Part shown: positions 1 through 11,830 of the stretch, one piece after another
How positions within the stretch are numbered: position 1 is the first letter of the stretch
Layout: every line of letters starts with the position of its first letter
DNA from: Torreya grandis
Lineage: Eukaryota; Streptophyta; Pinopsida; Cupressales; Taxaceae
Length of the DNA: 64,000 bases
NCBI GenBank assembly: GCA_037957365.1
Contig: JARHVA010004088.1
Location: 1,081,501 to 1,145,500 of the forward strand
Direction: 5' to 3'
Made by a program: the position numbers and the translations under genes
The notes under the pieces: generated by a model
Database searches by the model: none
What the model was told of the DNA's origin: nothing
The model's input: only the letters and a program-made list of their open reading frames with translations

Positions 1-419
1 CAAGAGTTTCCAATAATATTTGTTACATGGCCATCCCTCCCATTGGGGGATTCTAATTCATCATGCCTAAGAGAACTTGAAGAGCTAGTCTTAAAAGAGG
101 ACTATACTATTATAAGCCATTTCAAATTTTTGCTAACTATTTAAGAAGATGGTTTAACCCTTCTAGTAGAGGACATAAAATAAGTTAACATTGGGACTCT
201 AGATGACTTGAAATGGATCAAATTAGCCACATCCCTCACTAAGGAGGAATGTGAAGTCTTTACAACCATTTTGAGGTAATTTGCTAATATATTTGCATGG
301 GCCTTATTTGACATGCCTTGTTTGGACCCCAACTTGGTTTTACACCATTTTGTGGTACATCTTAATGTGAAACTTGTTAAATAAAAATTGTGTAAGATGT
401 ATCTTTGTATTGTTGTATT

Positions 420-1110
420 AGTCAAGCAAGAGTTATCGGAACTCTTGGAAGCAATATGTATTGGGCCAATCGCCTACTTAGAATGGATATCCAATGTTTT
501 GCTAGTCAGTAAAAATCTATAAGGAATTATAATCTCCATTGATTTTAGAGATATAAATAAATCCTACCCCAAGGATGACTTTCCTCTACCAAAAATTGAT
601 ATGATTGTCAACTCTATAATGGGTTATGAAATGCTTTCATGGATGGATAGATTCTCAGGCTACAACCAGATTTGAATTACACCAGAAGAATAACACAACA
701 AAATTCACCATTCCTTGGGCAACATTCTATTATCAAGTTATACCATTTAGTCTAAAACATGCTAGGGCCACCTACCAAAGAGCCATGACCATCATATTTC
801 ATGATATGATGCATGACATTGTTGAAGACTACATTGACAACATACTAGGTAAATCAAAAAATAAGGTTGATCATCCAATAACACTAAGAATGATATTTAA
901 ATGACTGTGTGAGTATAAAATCAAGATCAACCCTAAGAAGTGTGTTTTTGGAGTTACTCTAAACATATTTCTTGGCTTCTTTATGCCTTTTAGGGGCATT
1001 GAAGTTGATCCAACCAAAGTACAAGCCATAACAAATATGCCACCACCAAATAATTTGAAATAGCTCCATAGTTTAGAAGGGAAAGTACATTCTATTAAAT
1101 TCTTCATATC
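420..1110 (+). pseudogene. Tat reverse transcriptase (copy 1), broken
   Basis: Reverse transcriptase domain spread over two frames. The N-terminal part holds the element-type DFRDINK and DDFPLPKIDMIV motifs near 540-610. After a frame change near 675, the palm continues with the fingers/PFG-like region and AMTIIFHDMMHDI. The catalytic box at 830-841 reads YIDN, so the second catalytic aspartate of YIDD is lost; copy 2 keeps YIDD. The connection toward RNase H (LNPKKC-like, then HRG-like) follows at about 925-1010. Identification rests on these motifs and on alignment with copy 2. Confidence 0.85.
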
Positions 1111-1139
1111 TCATTTAGCTCACAAGTGCCATCCCTTCA

Positions 1140-1910
1140 TAGACTTTCTAAATAAAGGGGTAGAATTTCATTGGGATGATGAATGCCAAAAATATTTTCA
1201 ACACTTAAAGGACTATCTAATAAATATACCTATTTTATTGCCTTCAATGTTGGGAAAACCATTCTTACTATACCTATCAGGTACTAATAAATACCTAGGG
1301 GTAAATTCAATCTCAACATGATGATAATGGAAAGAATCATTTTTTGTATTACCTAAGTCATACATTGGTCATGTATGAGAACAATTATACACCCATTAAA
1401 AAATCTTGATTATCTATGGTCTTTATAGGTCAGAAACTATGCCATTATATGTTAAATAAAAATACCATGGCCATTTCAAAAGTAGATCCACTCAAGTATA
1501 TACTATCTAAAATAGATTTAAAAGTCTGCATGACAAAATGGATCATGCTTCTCAGTCAGTTTGATATAAAGTATGTCAACCAAAAATCCATTAAGGGGCA
1601 AGTTTTTTTAGATCACTTTATTGAAGTACCCCTTGCAGATATGATTCTATTAACATTATAATTCCTAGATGAATCCATTATGACCATCATTAAAACACAT
1701 TTTGAGGAATAACACTAGAATCTCTACTTTGATGGATCATTTAGAGCATATGGATTAGGGGTAGGCCTTTTATTCATTACACCATAGGGGGATCTAATAC
1801 TTAAGTGATTTATGATCATCTTTCCTTGTACTAATAGCATGGTTGAATATGAATCACTTATTATAAGACTTAAATAGTAAGTACTATAGAGCATACATCA
1901 TTTATAGGTT
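1140..1910 (+). pseudogene. Tat RNase H plus second (aRNH-like) RNase H, copy 1
   Basis: The RT-linked RNase H remnant covers about 1140-1660, including the segment 'CHYMLNKNTMAISKVDPLKY' typical of the C-terminal RNase H of plant Ty3/gypsy pol. A second RNase H starts near 1717 with YFDGSF and continues with a GVGLLF-like strand and an EYESL-like helix to about 1910. Two RNase H domains in tandem fit the Tat lineage. Several in-frame stops are present. The region 1910-2450 should be the end of aRNH and the spacer to integrase; it is too decayed to parse in detail. Confidence 0.7.
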
Positions 1911-2449
1911 TATGGTGATTCCTAATTAATCATCAATCAAGTTACAAACCATTTTCAGACCAAGGATGATAAGTTGGTTCCATTCAAGGCCATGGTTGAC
2001 ACTCTTAAACAATAGATTATCGATGTATAGTTTGAACATAAAGCAAGGGCAAGTAATAGAATAGCAGATTCCATGGATACCATTGGATCTTTTATTTGAC
2101 AAATACATATGGCCAAATAATACCATTTTCTCATTAAAAATCTATTGGTACTAGCTCATGAACCATCAACCATCACAATGATCTATGATATTATTGGTCC
2201 TAGCTCTACTTGGTATTATTACCTTTACACCTACCTTCATGATCAAATAATTCCACCAAACCTATCCCATAAATAATCCAAATCTTTTATCCACAATACC
2301 GCCCATTATACCTTACTCAGACTAACCCTATACCACCATAATTTTGATGGAACTCTGCTTCATTGTTTAACTTTGGAAAAATATACATTGGAATTATGGG
2401 AATTTCATGGATTATCTGTATCCCACACTAATGGGGTGATCCTATCCAA

Positions 2450-3325
2450 TAATATCTTTTGTATCAGATACTATTGGCCAATAATAGATACATTTATAGT
2501 TGCATATGTGATAAATGTTAATGGCATGACAATCTGATTTATGCCATGACAAAGACTTTGAAACTAATGCTTACACCATAGATATTTGTTACATGGAGCC
2601 TCAATCTCATTGCAAAGATAAAAACCATCACATCTGATATCCATAAACATATCCTTACCACCATAAAATATTTCACTAAGTAAGTTGAAGTTATACCCCT
2701 CACTTACATAACTAGAAAGTAAATTTCTAAATTCATTTTTAACCATCTCATTTTCCACTATGGTATCCCTTTCAAAATTAGATCTAATAATGGTGGATCA
2801 TTCAAAAATAAGGATGTCAAATCACTATGTGTTGAGTATAAGATTAAACAACATTTTTCCATAACATATTACCCTTAAGGTAATAGCCAAGCCAAGGCAT
2901 CTAACAAAACCATTGTCAACATCCTTAAAAATTTTATTAATGATGTCAGTCATGATTGGCACCTCCAAATATTTTGTGCCCTTTAGGCATACCGTACTAA
3001 TTACTATACTTCCATATGATCCACTCCATATTCACTTGTTTATGGCACTCTTCCCATTGAGGTCAAGTTACCTTATTTTTACATCTCTTTAAATCACTCA
3101 TTTACAAGATTTGGCATTACTTGATGAGAAACATTTGGCCATAGTAAATAATTTTCAAGCATATCAAAATTGACTCTGTGGTCACTAAAATCAACACATG
3201 AAACACAAATAATTTGAACTTGGTGATCTTGTACTTAAATAAATCCAAAAGAATACTATGGTCAAGAAAAAACATAAAGGTAAGTTCAAACACAACTAAG
3301 TACTTTCATCATTGTTACTAGAAAT
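2450..3325 (+). pseudogene. Tat integrase (copy 1), truncated at its C-terminus
   Basis: Integrase remnant: the zinc-binding N-domain lies near 2460-2530, the catalytic core follows, and a C-terminal segment (LGDLVLK-like) lies near 3215-3240. It aligns with the copy-2 integrase at 16441-17420, but similarity stops near 3325, where copy 2 continues with a GAYRL-like C-terminal block. From there on the sequence matches the protease region of a Tat element instead. Numerous stops. Confidence 0.75.
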
Positions 3326-3640
3326 GATGACAATCAAATCCTACAATAATGAAGAATGGGAATCATAAGGCACCATTAGCTTGCTAGTTATCATTGGGCC
3401 TTTGACCCATGGCACCTTATTCCATGTGTTAGACATAAAATTTTCATATAATATGCTTTTTGGAAGACAATGGATACATGAGATTCATGAAATCTTGTCA
3501 ACATTGTACTAGTGTATCAAGTTCTCCCATTTAGGTATGGAGGTCACCATTCATGGGGATTTGTAGTTGTACAAGCATTATAAACATTTAGAGGCTAAGT
3601 ACAAGAGATATAACTATCATTTTAGTCTAAATCTAGTTAC
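3326..3640 (+). pseudogene. Tat aspartic-protease C-terminal region (copy 2)
   Basis: This encodes the conserved end of the retropepsin region of plant Ty3/gypsy elements: a DIKFSYNMLFGRQWIHEI block at about 3433-3490, then a CIKF...VTIHGD block to about 3560. The catalytic D-S/T-G triad would lie upstream and is missing, removed at the junction with copy 1. One stop interrupts the block near 3513. Confidence 0.75.
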
Positions 3641-5170
3641 TAAGAAGGACAAGGGAAAGTAAATACTTGTTGATTCACTAGAGGCCAATTACATTGACCT
3701 TGATACCCTTGATTCACTTTCCCACATGTCACTTCCTAAAATATCCAATCATTATACTATCTTGGATAATGGCCAATGAGAATATTTGACCCATGATACA
3801 TTCCACATCACTAATATTCAATAAAACCTCAATTCCTTTGTAAGACCGAAAGCTAAACCACTCATGGAATGGCAAAGAAAGAGAAAAAGACACTTCCATA
3901 GTCCAACACCTATTAATTTCACACCAACCTTTGGCCAAGAAAAATACCCACTTGAAGGTGATGAATCATGGTTGTATAATGAGAAATTGGCTAATTTATA
4001 TATCAATGTCAAGTATCCCATATCAAAAAGAATCATGGAGAGACACACCTATCAAGGAGGAGGCCTAAGGTTGAATCAACAAGGTATGTTTAAGCCAATT
4101 TTTGCCACTTAGTATAAAAGAACATATGGTCTTGGACTTAAACCACCTAGGTGTGTCCCCATATATCTTAGTTGATTTCCATCACCAATGACTAGTGATG
4201 ATGATGTTGACATCAAATCAAAATCTTATCATATCCCTTTTGATGACCTAGCCCATACCAACTTATTTGACAATACTACCATTTTTACCCTTCGACCAAT
4301 TATTCACCATAATCCACTTCCATTATATTATCCCTAGTTGATAGATTGGGACCAACAAGAATCCAATGTACCAGTTGACAAGTTTTAGAATGATTAGGCC
4401 TTCTATAATTTTTTAGGCCTTAGGGATAATGTTTCGTTAGGAGACCACAAATAATGGTTCTCAATCAAATTAGATCATGAAGCCTATTTTGGAGAATGGG
4501 TGAACACCCTTAGCTAAAAACAAATAAATAAAACATTGATGTCCCAAAGCAAAAACTTATTTGAAGAATTTTTTGACCTAGGAAATAGTAAATATAAATG
4601 TCAGTCTAGTGGTGAAAACTTATTTTAGGTGCCATTATATGGGGGTGTTCAACTTTCTTCAATCATAGCTTTGAAGACCACTAATGATGAGCTTGCCTAT
4701 TGGTTTGAGTTTAGTCTTGAAGAATAGGAAGCTTTTGATCCAATCATTAAAGAGTTTACACCAATATTTATTACATAGCCATCCCTCCCATTAGGATATT
4801 CTGATTCATCATGCTTAGGAGAACATGAAGAGCCAGTCCTAACAGAGGACTCTACCATTATATTCTAGTTTAAATCTTTGCTAAATATTTTGGAAGATGG
4901 TTCAACCCTTTTAGTAGAGGACATAATATAAGTTAACATCGGGACTCTAAACAACCCAAAATGGATAAAATTAGGTGCATCCCTCACTAAGGAGGAATGT
5001 GAAGTCTTTATAGCCCTATTGAGGTAATTTATTAATATATTTACATGGTCTTCTCTGACATGACTAGTTTAGAACACGACTTGGTTGTATACCATCTTGT
5101 GGTACATCCTAATGCCAAACATGTTAAACATAAATTATGTAAAATGCATCCTCATATTATTTTATTAGTC
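3640..5170 (+). pseudogene. Tat protease-RT linker with G-patch-like segment
   Basis: About 1.5 kb between protease and RT, partly open (for example 3864-4112). A glycine-rich block at about 4045-4140 (GGGLRLNQQG, then YGLGL and PP) resembles the G-patch-like segment found between protease and RT in many Tat elements; this is a resemblance only. The rest is acidic and low in recognisable motifs. The end of the linker (4750-5000) matches the first 250 bases of the window. Confidence 0.5.
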
Positions 5171-5830
5171 AATAAAGAGTTGGAAAAACTCTTAGAAGCA
5201 ATATGTATTAGGCTGATTGAATACTCAGAATAGATCTCCAATGTTGTGTCATTCAAAAAAAAGCTAGAAGGAATTAGAATCTGCACTAGTTTTAGAAACA
5301 TAAATAAAGCCTAACCCAAGGATGACTTTACATTGCCAAACATTGATATGATTATTGACTCCACAATGAGTTATGAAATGCTTTCAGTGATGGATGAATT
5401 TTTAGGCTATAACCAAATCCAAATTACATTGAATGACCAACACAAAATAACATTCAACACTCCTTGGGGAGCATTCTCTTATCAAGTTATGCCATTTGGT
5501 ATCAAAAATACTAGGGACACTTACCAAAGAGCCATGACCATCATATTTCATGATATGATGCATGACATCATTAAAGACTACATCGATGACATAGTAGGTA
5601 AATCAAAGAGCAGGGTTGATCATCCAACAACACTAAAAATAACATTTGATAGACTACATGAGTATAATGTGAGGCTCAACCCCAAGAAGTGTGCTTTTGG
5701 AGTTACTTTAGGCAAATTGATTGTCTTTATTATGTCTCATAGGGGTAACAAATTTGATCTAGACAAATTATGAGCCATAACAAATATGCCACCATCGACT
5801 AATTTGAATTAGTTCCATAATTTATAGGGC
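5171..5830 (+). pseudogene. Tat reverse transcriptase (copy 2)
   Basis: This is the best-preserved Tat domain in the window: an uninterrupted 146-codon frame at 5333-5773 holds the RT palm. Visible motifs are LGYNQIQI, the fingers strand FNTPWGAF, the conserved YQVMPFGIKNTRDTYQRAM block and the catalytic box YIDDIVGKSK at 5579-5608 with both aspartates present. The thumb and connection follow (RLNPKKCAFGV). The upstream 5171-5330 part has frame breaks, and stops resume after 5773. Confidence 0.9.
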
Positions 5831-5859
5831 AAAATATAATCTATTAGATTTTTCATATC

Positions 5860-6660
5860 TCAATTGGCTGAAAAGTGACATCCTTTCACATACTTGTTGA
5901 AGAAAGGGATAGAATTTCATGGGGATAATTAATGTTAGAAAGATTTTCAACACTTGAAGGACTATCTATCAAATCCACCTGTCTTATTGCCTCTAATTTT
6001 GGGAAATCAATTCTTACTATACCTATCAGCTATCGATAAATCATGGGGGGCACTTCTATCTCAGCATGATGATAATTGAAAAGGAGCATGTCATGTACTA
6101 TCAAAGTCATACACTGGTCATGTATAAGAACAATTATATGCCCATTAAAAAATCATATTTAGCTATAATCTTCTCAACTTGTAAACTATGACATTACAAA
6201 TTAAATAACAATACCATGGTCATTTCAAAATTAGATCTACTCAAGTATCTACTATCTAAAATATATTTGCAAGGCTACATGGCCAAATGAATCATGCTTC
6301 TGAGTGATTTTGAGATAAAATATGTCAACCAAAAATCTATTAAGGGGCAAGTTCTTGAATATCACCTTGTTAAAGTACCTCTTGCTAATAAAGAGCTACT
6401 AACATTCCAATTCTTAGATGAATCCATTATGACCATCATTGAAACACCTCTTAAGAAGAAACATTAGAAGCTATATTTTTATGAATCATTCACAACACAT
6501 GGATCAGGGGTAGGCCTTTTATTTACTACACCATAGGGGGATCCAATCCCTAAGTTAGTCATGATTAGCTTTCCTTATACCAATAACATGGCTGAATATG
6601 AAACACTTGTTTTAGGAATTCAATAATATGTACAATAAAACATACATCATATAAAGGTTT
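5860..6660 (+). pseudogene. Tat RNase H plus aRNH-like domain, copy 2
   Basis: Counterpart of 1140-1910 in copy 1. The RT-linked RNase H occupies about 5860-6400. The second RNase H begins near 6465 (F/Y-x-E/D-S-F, GVGLLF, NNMAEYETLV-like blocks) and ends near 6640. Multiple stops, several of the type expected from CAG-to-TAG change. Confidence 0.65.
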
Positions 6661-7097
6661 ATGGTGATTCCTAATTAATAATCAATTAGGTTAGAAACCA
6701 TTTTTAGACCAAGGATGATAAGTTGGTTCCCTAGAAGGTCATGGTTGATACTCTCAAACAATAGATTATCGATGTACAGTTTGAACATATACTAAGGGAC
6801 AATAATAAAACATCATATGCCATAGATACCATTATATCTTTGATTTAAAAAATAGATATGGCCAAAGAATACCAGTTTATCATTAAAATATGTTCATACC
6901 AGCTTATGAACCATCAACTGTCATAATGATCTATGATATTATTGGTCCTAAATCTACTTGGTATTCTAACTTTTACACCTACCTCTATGATAAAATAATG
7001 CCACCAGACCTATCCCTCAAATAATCCAAAGCCTTTATCCACAATATCACACATTATACCTTACTCAAACCAACCTTATACCGCCACAATTTTGATG
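6660..7097 (+). pseudogene. Tat spacer between aRNH and integrase N-domain
   Basis: Decayed coding sequence, alignable with 1915-2350 of copy 1. It covers the end of aRNH and the start of the integrase region. Only short open segments remain and no further motif is recognisable. Confidence 0.5.
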
Positions 7098-7369
7098 AAA
7101 ATCTACCTTGTTATTTACCTTTGAGAAAATATACAATACCATTATGAGAAGTTAACAAAGGAGTATATGGATCCCATACAAGTGGGGCCACCCTATCCAA
7201 AAATATCTTATGTATTAAGTACTATTCTTGAGCAAAATCTACCTTGTTATTTACATTTGAGAAAATATACATTAGCATTATGAGAAGTTAACAAAGGAGT
7301 ATATGGATCCCATACAAGTGGGGCCATCCTATCCAAAAATATCTTATGTATTAAGTACTATTCTTGAGC
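7098..7369 (+). repeat. 136-bp direct tandem duplication across the copia boundary
   Basis: Two adjacent copies, 7098-7233 and 7234-7369, differ at about 4 of 136 positions. Each contains Tat integrase sequence, the 5-bp target site ACTAT and the first 8 bases of the copia 5' LTR. The duplication therefore happened after the copia insertion, and its high identity shows it is young compared with the flanking repeats. Confidence 0.93.
7357..7361. repeat. Left target-site duplication of the copia element
   Basis: ACTAT immediately before the 5' LTR; the same five bases follow the 3' LTR at 16436-16440. Comparison with the empty site in Tat copy 1 (about 2470-2480) confirms the insertion point. 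Confidence 0.85.
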
Positions 7370-9785
7370 ATGTTATTTAGATACATTGATCGTTATTGAT
7401 GTCAAGGTGATCTGAGTGCATGATGAATTAATGATAAAGTGACATGTTCTAAATGCATTTGAGAATGCATATCATGTATGTAGGTCTTGAAGATGATAGA
7501 TAATATTTTTTATGTTATGTTCCTATTATAAAGGTTAGTTGAGGTTTTATGAGTGTTTGGAGTGCTTGTGAAAATGAAATTAATTCATCAAAATAGTCAT
7601 ATGAATATATAGGTTCTCCTAGTCATCTTGGCAAATCAGGCTAAGTGAGAATATTGATTATGTCATCATTCACACATGTGGTAATGTCATAAGTACTTGG
7701 TCACATGGGTCTGATAAATTTTATACCAAGATCTTATGGTCTAAGTTTTAGGTTATGAGGTTGTGTATAACAAAAGATATTGAGGTGCAAAGTTGGCCTT
7801 CCAGGCAAATTGTAGTGTTGTCTATACTTAGCCAAATTTGTAATATAGAGTGACCTTTATACAAGTAATACTGATTGTCATAATATATATTAATCAGATT
7901 AATTTTTTATATCAAGGATCAATGGAACATGGGTGGTTGTGTATATGGAGATATAACCGTGAGCACGAGGTCAATAAGTTAAAGGATCCTGAGATTGCAT
8001 ATGGGACTACCAAGTGGCATAAATGCATATGGATACTGATAGTAGAGTACATAGATTACATGTGAGACTTATAAGTGGCATAATTCTATATGGATACTAA
8101 TAAAAAATAATATATAATGCATGTAGGGCTGCCAAGTGGTGTAAGTGCATAGAGAATGACAACAGGATACATAGAAGACATGCGAGACTTCCAAGTGTCA
8201 TAATCTTAGTAGAACACATCAAAGGTCAATAGAAAATGATTGAAGTTAAATACAAAGAGACCCTTGAGGATATTTATGGATTGTATTTTATGAAATTTCC
8301 ATGGGGCATGAGATGAAGACATGTGTCTAAAGTTTTTGCATTACACAGTGACCATTGGAATTTAAATTAACAAAGGAAAACCAATGTGTATTGTTTGAGC
8401 CATAAATTTTGATGTATGAGAATTCAATGGTGGTATAAAAATCAAAGTTGTATATAACTCTAATCTTCATCCATAAAAATTGGTTAAACTTTTTGACTAT
8501 CTATACAATTGTAGATTATTTAGTTCTAAAGTTGACCATGGGTTTGACCATCATCTATAAGTGATTTGAGAAGGATGATTGAATTCATAATTATGAATTT
8601 TTGATGTTTTATGATGAATTTAATATTTTATAGTTTTTTATACTTGATAAAGACCATCTATTTGAATTTTGGGGGTTTGACCAATCCATCTTCAACATGA
8701 ACAAATGCTTAAAAATTGATTATTTGTTCATTCATAGTGTTCTTGTGTATAAAACTAATTTTTGACCATATTATGCATATAAAAAGTAGTGTATTTATGA
8801 ATTTAATCACTTAAATGTGTCTTAGGAGTCATATAGAGTGGGCCTATGAATTTTTAAGTGTTCTTGAAGTACTAAAAGAGTAAATAGGTCTCCATAAAAC
8901 CTATAAGGGCTACTAAGGCCTAATTAAATTGTATAGCTGCTTAAAGGTGACCATGGATGCTATGGATAACCTATGAGGGTGGAATTGAGATATGTCTTAC
9001 TATGATTCAAATCCTTAAGCATTAAGGCAAGTCTAATGGACAACCAAGAAGATGATATTCATGAAGTCTCTATAAAGAGTGAAATCAAAAGTGTGTGATT
9101 TGAAGAGAGTTAATTAGTAGAATAGAGAGTTGTAAAGCAAAGGAATAAGAGAGTGAGTATGCCAAGTGGATCTATTGAAGATAAAATTAGGGTGATCATT
9201 ATGTGTGTAACTTGTAGGTCATTATTCTGATGTCATAATAATTTAATTGTAAGATTTAAGATTGAAGATGAGCAAACAGGTCTAGAGTGATCTAAAAGAG
9301 TATTTTGGATGCATATCCTATGTATGAAAGTTTGAGAGAGGATGAAGGATTAGAAGAGAGGAGTAAAAAATTATTTCTCCATTAGATTGAAAGGTAATAA
9401 AATTTATGGAGATGCTGATTTCATAGGTGTTATGCAAGTGCTCAACATCTAGAACAAGTTGGTGCTTGTTCATGTTGAGGGACAGTTGCTCCTTGTGAAG
9501 TAGGTGCTTCACTAAAATGTATCATGGTTATGATGATCTTATAGGACAAGTATTCCATGTGTTTTTAGGATTTACAATGGGTTTTATTCCTTGTGAGGGT
9601 TTCCTATATAATTCATGTGTTGTGTGCTTGATCTTGAATCATCTTTCTTGTTCATTATTATGAATGACTAGTATGCTTTATGAATGCTTGCAGTGATTGA
9701 TTAAGGTTTTATAAGAATTGGAATTAAATTTTATATTATCTTGCAACAATAATTCACCCCCCTCTTAGTTATTGTACCTCTAATA
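7362..9785 (+). repeat. 5' LTR of copia element (2424 bp)
   Basis: It aligns over its whole length with 13995-16435. The start is fixed by the TSD and by alignment with the 3' LTR. The end (CTCTAATA, probably once ending in CA) lies two bases before the PBS. It contains a block of imperfect 59-61-bp tandem repeats at 7998-8215. Short open frames in it are not genes. Confidence 0.92.
7998..8215 (+). repeat. Minisatellite inside the copia 5' LTR
   Basis: Four imperfect tandem units starting at 7998, 8059, 8120 and 8179 (periods 61, 61, 59). Each unit begins with CAT, then a GGGACTACCAAGTGGCRTAA-like core. A diverged version lies at the same place in the 3' LTR (about 14620-14850), so the repeat predates the insertion. 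Confidence 0.8.
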
Positions 9786-9787
9786 AT

Positions 9788-9800
9788 TGGTATCAGATAC
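9788..9800 (+). other. Primer binding site (initiator Met-tRNA type), copia
   Basis: TGGTATCAGATAC, two bases after the 5' LTR; the intact plant form is TGGTATCAGAGC. It would prime minus-strand synthesis from the 3' end of initiator Met-tRNA. Confidence 0.85.
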
Positions 9801-9846
9801 ATACCTTCTTTGCAAGTTTAGCCACTTGAAAGTGATCAAAGGTACA

Positions 9847-10480
9847 ATGAATGACAAAGAGACTGAGACATTTCTTCAAGGTGAAATAGTATATGCCTTA
9901 TTTGAGATCAAAATTCTAAAGGAAGTGAATTAATGTCTCAAGGATGATATTTAAATATTTAAAAATAAGAAAGGGAGTAAGAATTTAAATTTGACTTCTT
10001 CAATGTCTCATGATATTATTGCAAGCATTAATGGTGTAAAGACACAAATAGATAAACTAACATCAAAAATCAAGAATTTGTAGGACATGATGAATAAAGG
10101 CATGAATCAAAGGATGAATAATTTGGAAGGTAAATATATGACATATATAGATGTGATTTTATCTAAATATAAGAATAATTCTAGCTCTGCCAAAGAATTC
10201 AAGGATGAGATGTCTTGGGTGAGTGATTTTCAAGATAAGGGGATGAATAACATGAAAAACTATATTTATGTCTTCAATGGATATTTTTATACTTTTAATG
10301 AATATGTTCATAGATATAAGAACTGTACTTACTCCTCAAGGAGTAAAAATGAGGTTATATTTTATAACTACAATCAATAGGGACATATATCCAAGTAATG
10401 CAAGAGAGGATTTTGGAAAAAGTAAATTCAAGTCATTGATACCATCAAATGTAAAATAAAGATAAATCCAAGATTGAATA
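9847..10480 (+). pseudogene. copia gag, broken
   Basis: The frame starts at ATG 9847 (MNDKETETF). A lysine-rich, partly helical region follows, with open stretches such as 10087-10380. A decayed zinc knuckle lies at about 10356-10400: the ..C..GHISK.CK pattern is visible, but the first two Cys positions read Tyr and two residues are stops. The length is plausible for a copia capsid-nucleocapsid. Stops and one frame change make it nonfunctional. Confidence 0.7.
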
Positions 10481-10523
10481 AAAGAAGAAGTAGGATTTTG
10501 ATAGTTCACCAAAGGAAAAATCA

Positions 10524-10870
10524 GTGTTTGTTCAAACTTCCATACATACTCAAAAGGATGAAAACAAGAAATGTTGCATAGACAATGGATGCTCAACTCA
10601 TATGATAGGAGACAAGAGAAATTTTATCTCTCTCAAAAATCACATTCCAAGGTCAGTAAGATTTGGTGACAACAATTCTTATAACATAGTTGGGAAAGGT
10701 TATGTAATCTTGGATAATGGTCACACTAGAACTAAAAATGTTCTATATGTAGAAGGTTTGAAACACAATATTCTAACTGTTATCCAAATGCATAAACAAG
10801 GAAATACTTTGAATTTTCATGACAAAGGGTGTAAAGTGAGAAGATCCAAGTCTAGATAATCAGTTGAAAA
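10524..10870 (+). pseudogene. copia aspartic protease
   Basis: The frame 10524-10859 holds the copia retropepsin: CCIDNGCSTHMIGD (the normal active site is D-S-G-C/A; here it reads D-N-G), then F-x-SLK, VRFGDN, GKGYV and LYVEGLKHNILTVIQM. These blocks are typical of copia PR and the start of the GAG-pre-integrase linker. The Ser-to-Asn change and flanking stops indicate a dead copy. Confidence 0.88.
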
Positions 10871-11830
10871 AATTCACAAGGCAAATAACAACTTGTATAT
10901 ATTCCATGAATCCAATAGAGAGGAGTGTTTCATGAATGAGTTAGAGGTAATTTGGCTTTGGCATAGAAGACTTAGACATATAAACTTTGATTCTTCATAA
11001 TTTAGTAAGGATAAATTAAAAAGGGATAGTAAGGAATATGCCTAAAGTAACTAAGATTCTTCATAATCTTTGCAAGGCATGCTACTATGGGAAGCAAACT
11101 AAAAGAAGCTACAAACCTAAGGATAATTTCACCATAGTTCCATTAGAGTTAATCCACACTAACCTATGTGGACCTACAAGAACTCAAGGCATTCACGGTA
11201 ACAACTAATTCATGTTATTAATTGATGACTTCATTAGGATGACTTGGATATATTTCCTTAAAGTAAAATCACAAGCTTTTGTAAAATTTAAGGCATTTAA
11301 AGCTCTTGTTTAAATTGAAAAAGGATCAAGAATCAAGTGTATGAGATCAGATAGAGGATGAAGATTTTAGTCTTATAAGTTTGACGACTTTTATGAAGAG
11401 TAAGGAATTAGAAGACAATATTATACTACTAGGACACCCAAATAGAATGGGGTGGTTGAAAGGGAAAATAGAACCATCCAAGAGATGACTAGAACCATGC
11501 TTCAAGATTCCAAACTATCAGATGGTTTTTGGGAAGAGGTTGCTAATACATCAGACTACATCTTGAATAGATGCCAAGTAAGAGTAAATGGTGATAAGAC
11601 TCTATATGAGATATGGAAGAATAAGGTAGTCAATGTTATACACTTTAAAGTATTTGGGACCAAGTATTTTATAAAAAGAGATGAATAAAATATTAGTAAA
11701 TTTGACTCAGGGTTTGATGAAGGCATTTTCTTAGGTTTTTCCTCCATACTTTCTTCTTATATATGTTTCAATAAAAGACTCCACAAATTTGTTGAAAGCT
11801 CTAATTTAATAGTTGAATAAGTAGGTGAAA
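10871..11830 (+). pseudogene. copia GAG-pre-integrase and integrase
   Basis: The HHCC zinc domain is visible: WHRRLRH near 10960-10985 and CKAC near 11070-11085. The core follows with the first catalytic Asp in LLIDDF (about 11217-11232), the second near a RSDRG block at 11345-11360, and the conserved NGVVERENRTIQEM at about 11446-11487, carrying the catalytic Glu. The C-terminal DEGIFLGFS motif lies at about 11715-11745. The glutamine expected before NGVVE is TAG at 11443-11445. The longest open stretch is 11452-11688. Confidence 0.9.

Larger units (their letters stand above)
1..3325 (+). mobile_element. Tat-type Ty3/gypsy pol fragment, copy 1
   Basis: A degenerate internal part of a Ty3/gypsy retrotransposon, running from the end of the protease-RT linker through RT, RNase H, a second RNase H and integrase. 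It aligns by eye with copy 2 (positions 1-125 match about 4750-4875 with roughly 15-20 differences). No LTR is visible at either end: the left side leaves the window and the right side joins the protease region of copy 2 directly. The second, aRNH-like domain after the usual RNase H is a hallmark of the plant Tat lineage. All frames are broken by many stops and indels, so it is not functional. Confidence 0.85.
3326..7361 (+). mobile_element. Tat-type Ty3/gypsy, copy 2, 5' part (split by copia)
   Basis: The second Tat pol copy begins inside the protease region and runs through linker, RT, both RNase H domains and the integrase N-domain to 7361. The copia element (7362-16435) interrupts it, and it resumes at 16441. 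Copy 1 at 2440-2500 shows the uninterrupted form of the same site, which proves the split. Gag and 5' LTR are absent. Confidence 0.85.

Noticed and set aside
3729..4048. Overlapping minus-strand open frames opposite 3864-4112
   Set aside because: They lie antisense to the Tat linker, lack any motif and are explained by low stop density in this composition.
9318..9512. Minus-strand 64-codon frame in the first copia LTR
   Set aside because: Not kept in the 3' LTR counterpart near 15960-16160; no motif.
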